Of a DNA stretch of 10,153 bases, positions 6,178-10,153 are shown piece after piece. The position numbers and the translations under genes are program-made. The notes under the pieces are model-generated. The model was given only the letters and a program-made list of their open reading frames with translations. It was not told the origin of the DNA and did no database searches. Numbering within the stretch: position 1 is the stretch's first letter; each line of letters opens with the position of its first letter. This DNA is from JBGOUJ01 sp041477005 (lineage in GTDB: Bacteria; Acidobacteriota; Terriglobia; Bryobacterales; JACQDG01), in contig JBGOUJ010000248.1 in assembly GCA_041477005.1 (NCBI GenBank), positions 1 to 10,153 on the forward strand, written 5' to 3'.

Positions 6178-7509
6178 ATGGCAGAACAAAAGGGCAAGAT
6201 CGACCGGCGGACGCTGTTGAAGATCATGGGATCGGCCGGCGCAACGGGGGCCGTTTTCTCCGGCTGCGGGGGGTCCATCGGGACTGCCAGCGCCCAGTCG
6301 GGCGCCGGTCTCACTGGTGGAAAGTGGGAGAAAACCGTCGCTCTGGCAACGGCCGGGCCTGGGGCCAACCGGAACTGGCAGCCGGGAGATGCCGCCAAGT
6401 TCCTGCCTCCGGAAAGGATACCGACCAGGGGGAGGGCCTCCGACATGCTGGCCAGTTTGCCCAAGGACAAACTGTTGACCGTCTACGAGCGGATGAACGC
6501 CAGCCGCAAGTGGGAAACCGCCATGAAGGACCTCTTCGTCGGCGGCAAGGATGGTCTCTACGGCGCATTCCACACGTACGTTGGCGAGGAAGCCATGGCC
6601 AACGGCGTCATGGCCGCACTTAACGATGACGACTACATCGCCAGTACCCATCGCGGACACGGTCACCTGATCGCCAAAGGCGGCGACCTGAACAAGATGG
6701 CGGCAGAGATCTTTTTCAAGGAAACCGGATACAACAAGGCCTACGGCGGCTCCATGCACATCACGGACATGTCCAAAGGCATCATGGGGATGAACGGGAT
6801 CGTGGGCGCCAGCTATTACCTCGCCGCGGGCGCCGCGCTCCGATCGCTCGTGCGGGGAACCAAGCAGGTTGCCGTCGCCTTCTTCGGGGACGGCGCCGCC
6901 AACTCGCCGTATTACTTCAGCGCCATCCGGAGTTGCACGAACTACAAGATCCCGGTAATCTTCGTGAACGAGAACAACTTCCAGTATATGGGCGTGCCCA
7001 TGGCCACCACCACGCCGACCAAGTACATCTCGGAATACACCAAGGGGCTGGACATCCCGCATCACGTCGTGGACGGGAACGACGTGACGGCCGTCTACGC
7101 GGCGACCAAAGAGGCGGTGGATTGGGCGCGGGCCGGAAAAGGGCCGAGCATGATCGAGGGCATCACCTATCGCTGGTACGATCACTCCGGGTTCGCCGGA
7201 GGCAGGGTCGGGAGAGACGGAGCATGGGGCCTGCCCTATCGCTCCGATGACGAGGTCCGGCAGTGGATGACAAGGGATCCCCTCGTTCGTTTCAAGAAAT
7301 GGCTGTTGGAAAAAGAACTCGCCAAAGCGAGTGAGCTGGCGAAGCTCGAGGCGGACGCGCAAGCCGCTGTGGAGGCCTCCATCGCCTTTGCGCGCCAGAG
7401 CAAAGACCCGGATCCTCAAGCCGGGGTCCTCAATACCTATGCCAGCAGCGCCGTGCCGGCGACCCAGTTCTTCAACAGATCGGGGCTGGCGAATCCCAAG
7501 ACGGCTTAG
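6178..7509 (+). CDS. Thiamine-diphosphate-dependent dehydrogenase E1 alpha subunit with Tat signal
   Basis: This 443-residue protein is the alpha subunit of a pyruvate/acetoin/branched-chain-type 2-oxo acid dehydrogenase E1, which decarboxylates a 2-oxoacid (or cleaves acetoin) using thiamine diphosphate. Conserved parts are STHRGHGHLIAKGG (156-169), GGSMHITD (190-197), and the cofactor/magnesium motif GDGAAN (237-242) with ENN (265-267) at normal spacing. Unusually, the N-terminus is an export signal: DRRTLLKIM (9-17), a short hydrophobic Gly/Ala stretch, and an AxA-type site (TASAQ, 36-40). FSGC (27-30) could instead act as a weak lipobox. About 80 residues precede the E1 core, against few in cytoplasmic homologues. 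The usual RGHS loop before the C-terminus is changed to YDHSG (334-338) with a longer Gly-rich insertion. The beta gene follows after 21 bases. The substrate is unknown; the cofactor class is well supported. Confidence 0.92.
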   Translation: MAEQKGKIDRRTLLKIMGSAGATGAVFSGCGGSIGTASAQSGAGLTGGKWEKTVALATAGPGANRNWQPGDAAKFLPPERIPTRGRASDMLASLPKDKLLTVYERMNASRKWETAMKDLFVGGKDGLYGAFHTYVGEEAMANGVMAALNDDDYIASTHRGHGHLIAKGGDLNKMAAEIFFKETGYNKAYGGSMHITDMSKGIMGMNGIVGASYYLAAGAALRSLVRGTKQVAVAFFGDGAANSPYYFSAIRSCTNYKIPVIFVNENNFQYMGVPMATTTPTKYISEYTKGLDIPHHVVDGNDVTAVYAATKEAVDWARAGKGPSMIEGITYRWYDHSGFAGGRVGRDGAWGLPYRSDDEVRQWMTRDPLVRFKKWLLEKELAKASELAKLEADAQAAVEASIAFARQSKDPDPQAGVLNTYASSAVPATQFFNRSGLANPKTA

Positions 7510-7530
7510 AGGGGAAATGGAGAGATCGGT

Positions 7531-8514
7531 ATGGCCAAGAAATCGTATGCTTATGCCCAGTTGGAGGCCGTGGCCCTGGAGATGCGCAAGAACCAGGACA
7601 TGGTCTTCTTCTACGAGTATGAGACCCCGGTGGCGACTTTGCCGACAGGCGAGGTTCTGGATCTGGTAAAGGAGTTCGGCACGCTGCGCACGTCGGGCCG
7701 CGGATGGGCCATTGACGAGACCTGGCTCGTGGGTACTGCGGTGGGGGTAGCCGCGGCCGGCTCCATCGCCGTGGTCCGCTTGCCGTCAATGACCACCCTG
7801 TTCGCCATCGAGTACATCTACAACCAGGCCGGTAAACTGCGCTCCATGACCGGCGGACAGGCCAGCATGCCGTTTGTTCTCTGGCAGGGTGCAGGGAGCC
7901 GGACCAAAGGGTCGGCGGGACAGCACACGGAGGTGGGGCAAGAGGCCCTCTATGCGAACCTGCCGGGCGTCAAGGTGGTTGTGCCGAGCAATGCTTACGA
8001 CGCCAAAGGCCTCTTGATCGCCGCGATCCGCGATCCGGACCCGGTCGTCTACTTTGACTACCCCGAAGTTAAGTCGGGCGAGCAGCCGGATGTACCGGAC
8101 GAGGCTTATGAGGTTCCTCTGGGCAAGGCCGTAGTGCGGCAGCAAGGGAAGGACCTGACTCTGGTCGCCTGGGCGCCTGCGACCGTCGACGTGAAGCGGG
8201 CGTTGCCGGCGATCGCCAAAGCCGGCATCAGCGTGGAGTACATTGATCCCCGGACGCTGAAGCCGCTGGACCTCGACGCCCTGGTCTCTTCGGTCAAGAA
8301 GACCAGGAGACTGTTGGTAGTGGAGCACGGCCACTACACCAACAGTTACGGCTCCCACGTGATCGCGGAGGTGGCGCAAGCCGTGCCCGGCGTGAGAGCC
8401 AGGAAGATCGCCTTCCCCGATGTGCCGGGCCCTGGTGCAGAAGGGATGATGGGGTGGCTGCGCCCGGATGCGCCAAAGATCGTGGATGCCGCCATGCAGA
8501 TCATGAGAGTCTGA
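7531..8514 (+). CDS. Thiamine-diphosphate-dependent dehydrogenase E1 beta subunit
   Basis: This is the 327-residue partner of the upstream alpha subunit; the pair would form an alpha2-beta2 E1. ATG 7531 has ggag at 7519-7522, 8 bases upstream. The pyrimidine-binding domain (about 1-180) contains IDETWLVGTAVG (61-72), whose Glu63 aligns with the catalytic glutamate of E1 beta, then MTGGQASMPFV (106-116), GQHTEVGQEAL (130-140), LPGVKVVVPSNAYDAKGLL and RDPDPVVYFDYPE. The C-terminal transketolase domain has GKAVVRQQGKDLTLVAW, IDPRTLKPLD and a VVEHGH segment. The N-terminal GEDVG-type motif of standard subunits is replaced by YEYET (29-33), a clear divergence. No signal peptide is present, so if the complex is exported it must ride with the alpha subunit. 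Neither lipoyl E2 nor flavoprotein E3 follows. Confidence 0.93.
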   Translation: MAKKSYAYAQLEAVALEMRKNQDMVFFYEYETPVATLPTGEVLDLVKEFGTLRTSGRGWAIDETWLVGTAVGVAAAGSIAVVRLPSMTTLFAIEYIYNQAGKLRSMTGGQASMPFVLWQGAGSRTKGSAGQHTEVGQEALYANLPGVKVVVPSNAYDAKGLLIAAIRDPDPVVYFDYPEVKSGEQPDVPDEAYEVPLGKAVVRQQGKDLTLVAWAPATVDVKRALPAIAKAGISVEYIDPRTLKPLDLDALVSSVKKTRRLLVVEHGHYTNSYGSHVIAEVAQAVPGVRARKIAFPDVPGPGAEGMMGWLRPDAPKIVDAAMQIMRV

Positions 8515-8536
8515 CCGGGCCGGGAGTCAAGAAGGT

Positions 8537-8857
8537 ATGACGCTTGAAACACACGAAGCAAGTCTGCCGCCGGTTCCCTGCCCGCGGTGCGGCCAGGCTA
8601 TGCGTCCGGCGACGGTCAAGACCGCCATCTGGCGCGAGGATCGTGTGTTTCTTGTGGAGGATATCCCGGCGCAGGTGTGCGATTCGTGCATGGAGCAATT
8701 TTATGACGAGGAGACAACCGATGCGTTGCGCCGGTTGACGGAAGAGGGCTTCTCATCGGTGGAACCCAAGACAGAGATCCTCGTCCCGATCTTCTCACTG
8801 GAGGGGCGAATCCGCAGAAGGGCGTTGCCGGAAGAAGAGGTTCCTGCTGACTACTGA
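8537..8857 (+). CDS. YgiT-type zinc-finger protein
   Basis: This small 106-residue protein has a four-cysteine zinc site: CPRC (Cys15, Cys18) and CDSC (Cys48, Cys51), with the intervening RxDRVFLVEDIPAQVC segment typical of the YgiT/MqsA N-terminal finger. It lacks an obvious DNA-binding helix-turn-helix of full MqsA; residues 75-106 form an acidic-basic tail instead. The start is ATG 8537, with ggag at 8523-8526. It follows the E1 beta stop by 22 bases, so it is probably in the same transcript. YgiT-type fingers often pair with a small toxin, but no toxin-like gene adjoins it. A regulatory or metal-binding accessory role is possible but not shown. Confidence 0.85.
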   Translation: MTLETHEASLPPVPCPRCGQAMRPATVKTAIWREDRVFLVEDIPAQVCDSCMEQFYDEETTDALRRLTEEGFSSVEPKTEILVPIFSLEGRIRRRALPEEEVPADY

Positions 8858-8858
8858 A

Positions 8859-8871
8859 GGCCGCTGCGGCC
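8859..8871. other. GC-rich inverted repeat after the zinc-finger gene
   Basis: The sequence ggccgc-t-gcggcc begins 2 bases after the zinc-finger stop codon and is followed by a C/G-rich tract with no T run. It can form a short hairpin that might stabilise or punctuate the transcript between the E1 part and the cytochrome part of the operon, but it does not look like a classical intrinsic terminator. Confidence 0.3.
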
Positions 8872-8944
8872 GCCCCCGCCGGCCGGATCGGGACCTGCCA
8901 CGGTGGTCTGGGAGGCTGCCGCCGCAGGGTGTGAACCACACAGA

Positions 8945-9391
8945 ATGAGGATGTTTCGTTCGCAGCAATTGGCCGTCGTGATTGTCAGCGGGTACTTTCT
9001 GGCGGCGTGCGGGAAGTCCACTCCACCATCCGCTGACCCCGCGCAGGCCGCGGCGTCGAAGCCTGCGGCGCCGCAACAGTCCGCACCGGCGGCTTCCGCC
9101 GGCACCTCGGCAAAGCCGTTCAGCGTAGCCAGCATCTTTCCGCCGGGTCCGGGACGGGACATGGTCTTAAACGCCTGCGGCTCGTGCCATTCCGTCGTGT
9201 GCGCGGCTCGTGGACAGCGGACCGCGGAAAGCTGGGAAAGCATCAAAAAGGGCCACCAGGACAAACTGACCGATCTCAGTAGTGCCAACCTGAATGTGAT
9301 GTTCTCGTATCTGAAGGAGAACTTCAACGACACCAAGCCGGAACCGCAGATTCCGGCGGAGCTGCTGCAGCAAGGATGTACTCCATTTTAG
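8945..9391 (+). CDS. Monohaem c-type cytochrome lipoprotein (first of two paralogues)
   Basis: This 148-residue predicted lipoprotein has a single haem c site. From ATG 8945 the signal ends in the lipobox LAAC with Cys22. A Pro/Ala/Ser-rich linker runs to about residue 57. The haem module follows: IFPPGPGRDMVLNACGSCH (64-82), with the CxxCH motif at Cys78-Cys81-His82, then TAESWESI and SYLKENF near the end. This arrangement resembles haem domains of quinohaemoprotein-type and other small periplasmic cytochromes. The sixth iron ligand is not obvious (Met119 is a candidate). Extra cysteines occur at 86 and 145. An upstream in-frame GTG at 8903 exists but would bury the signal; ATG 8951 would give nearly the same protein. 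Likely role: membrane-anchored electron carrier in the periplasm for an upstream donor. The donor is inferred, not shown. Confidence 0.85.
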   Translation: MRMFRSQQLAVVIVSGYFLAACGKSTPPSADPAQAAASKPAAPQQSAPAASAGTSAKPFSVASIFPPGPGRDMVLNACGSCHSVVCAARGQRTAESWESIKKGHQDKLTDLSSANLNVMFSYLKENFNDTKPEPQIPAELLQQGCTPF

Positions 9392-9425
9392 TGAGCGGAC
9401 CGGCGCAATCGTTGGAGACCAGCGG

Positions 9426-9818
9426 ATGACTCGTCGCCAGCTCGCAGCGCTCGCCGTTGCGAATGCATTGGTGGTCTTGGCCGCCTGCTCTGGCGGACCT
9501 CCACCGCCGGCGAAGGCGACGCCCGCCCCGAGTGGCCCATCGGCCAAGGTGAACATAGACGAGATCTTTCCGCCCGGCCGAGGGCGTGACCTCCTGCTCA
9601 ACAACTGCACCACCTGTCACACCTTCGTCCCCATCGTGGTATTGCAGATGACAAAAGAGGCGTGGGAACGCAACAGCCGGGACCACCGCGAACGGGTCCC
9701 GGCGCTGAGCGACGCCGACTTCAAGACCCTGTATGAGTACTTGACGGCAACCTTCAACCCTGACAGGCCCGTCCCGAAGCTCCCCAAGGAACTGTTGGAC
9801 ACCTGGACGTCGTACTAA
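9426..9818 (+). CDS. Monohaem c-type cytochrome lipoprotein (second paralogue)
   Basis: This 130-residue lipoprotein is closely related to the preceding gene product. The start ATG 9426 has ggag at 9414-9417, 8 bases upstream. The signal MTRRQLAALA ends in lipobox LAAC with Cys21, followed by a Pro-rich linker (about 22-42). The haem module is IFPPGRGRDLLLNNCTTCH (47-65), with CxxCH at Cys61-Cys64-His65. It shares with the neighbour the IFPPG-x-GRD segment, a Trp in the following helix, a Leu-Ser segment and a Tyr-Leu ending with Phe-Asn. It lacks the extra cysteines of the first copy. Met75 is a possible distal ligand. The gap to the first cytochrome gene is 34 bases, so the two are co-transcribed and probably arose by tandem duplication. 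Confidence 0.88.
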   Translation: MTRRQLAALAVANALVVLAACSGGPPPPAKATPAPSGPSAKVNIDEIFPPGRGRDLLLNNCTTCHTFVPIVVLQMTKEAWERNSRDHRERVPALSDADFKTLYEYLTATFNPDRPVPKLPKELLDTWTSY

Positions 9819-9845
9819 CGGAGGACACACGTCGCCGCGGTTGGG

Positions 9846-9868
9846 CGCCGGCGACCGGGCCGCCGGCG
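9846..9868. terminator. GC hairpin between convergent genes
   Basis: Bases 9846-9853 (cgccggcg) pair perfectly with 9861-9868 around a 7-base loop, forming an 8-bp all-GC stem. It lies 28 bases after the cytochrome stop and 5 bases past the minus-strand aldolase stop. There is no T tract, only a short aatta on the right. It could punctuate transcription from both sides, but a Rho-dependent ending is equally possible. Confidence 0.4.
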
Positions 9869-9872
9869 GCAA

Positions 9873-10153
9873 TTACCGAGGAGGTCTGTTCTGGCCTCCG
9901 CCCTCGCCGGTTCGGCCGCCACGCCCGCCGCCCTGAGCGGGAGGCTGATAGCCGTCGTTGGACGGCCCGCCCTGGAGCATCCGGAAGTCCGCGCTATCCG
10001 GGCGTCCTTTCGCATACGCCGCGCTCGTGGCGCCCAGGAACTTCCCGGCCTTCAGCGTGGCATCGTGAATCTTTTTGACCAGATCCTGGTATTCCGGGCT
10101 GGTCGGCGCATAGCCGGAGAAGTTGCCGAGATCGGTGTTCGCGGCCAGCACGA
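9873..10153 (-). CDS. HpcH/HpaI aldolase/citrate-lyase-type protein, C-terminal part only
   Basis: Only the last roughly 93 codons of a minus-strand gene are in the window; the reading frame is open through the right edge. The visible part has VLAANTDLGNFSGY, resembling the Asp-Leu loop near the end of the TIM barrel in HpcH/HpaI aldolases. A helix-rich stretch follows (EYQDLVKKIHDATLKAGKFLG), then a DSADFRMLQGGPSNDGY segment. HpcH/HpaI enzymes cleave or form 2-oxo-hydroxy acids, usually releasing pyruvate or a related 2-oxoacid, and act as metal-dependent class II aldolases. The metal and catalytic residues lie outside the window. The protein ends in a Gly/Arg/Pro-rich low-complexity tail of about 20 residues (GGGRGGR and similar), which is not part of the usual fold. 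The identification rests on a short segment and is moderately sure. Confidence 0.65.
   Translation of the reverse strand, partial: VLAANTDLGNFSGYAPTSPEYQDLVKKIHDATLKAGKFLGATSAAYAKGRPDSADFRMLQGGPSNDGYQPPAQGGGRGGRTGEGGGQNRPPR

Noticed and set aside
5947..7419. Long minus-strand open frame (490 codons) opposite E1 alpha
   Set aside because: It is the antisense shadow of a gene with clear thiamine-diphosphate motifs, shows no domain, and would overlap the amidase start.

Overview
The window is GC-rich bacterial DNA, densely packed with genes. The mix of Tat-exported Gfo/Idh/MocA oxidoreductase, secreted formylglycine-generating-enzyme-like protein, secreted acetamidase/formamidase, TonB protein with a Pro/Ala linker and small lipoprotein cytochromes resembles Acidobacteriota of the Solibacter/Bryobacter type. 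That placement is an impression from gene style, not from a marker gene. No rRNA, tRNA, CRISPR array, transposase or integrase is visible.

Layout. Bases 1-198 are eleven exact-length 18-bp tandem repeats cut by the left edge. They run without a stop into a TonB-family energy-transducer gene (to 1350). A second plus-strand group follows: Tat-signal Gfo/Idh/MocA oxidoreductase (1419-2720), secreted SUMF1-like protein lacking the FGE catalytic cysteine pair (2799-3866) and, 3 bases later, a secreted ApbE-type flavin transferase (3870-4994). The ApbE 3' end overlaps by 36 bases the end of a convergent secreted acetamidase/formamidase gene (4959-5972, minus). A 205-bp divergent region (5973-6177) carries a good sigma-70-like promoter facing right.

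The right half is a plus-strand operon-like run. It holds a thiamine-diphosphate-dependent E1 alpha subunit with an apparent Tat signal peptide (6178-7509), its E1 beta partner without a signal (7531-8514), a YgiT-type zinc-finger protein (8537-8857), and two paralogous monohaem c-type cytochrome lipoproteins (8945-9391 and 9426-9818). A GC hairpin separates this run from the 3' end of a minus-strand HpcH/HpaI-type aldolase (9873 to the right edge).

How it fits together. Most products carry export signals, so the window is largely a cell-envelope locus. The most interesting possibility is that the E1 alpha/beta pair is exported folded with its cofactor by Tat and passes electrons from a 2-oxoacid (or a related substrate) to the two membrane-anchored cytochromes, in place of the usual cytoplasmic E2/E3 route. 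No E2 or E3 gene is in the window. This model is inference; the signal peptide, the conserved thiamine-diphosphate motifs, the CxxCH motifs and the gene order are seen directly.
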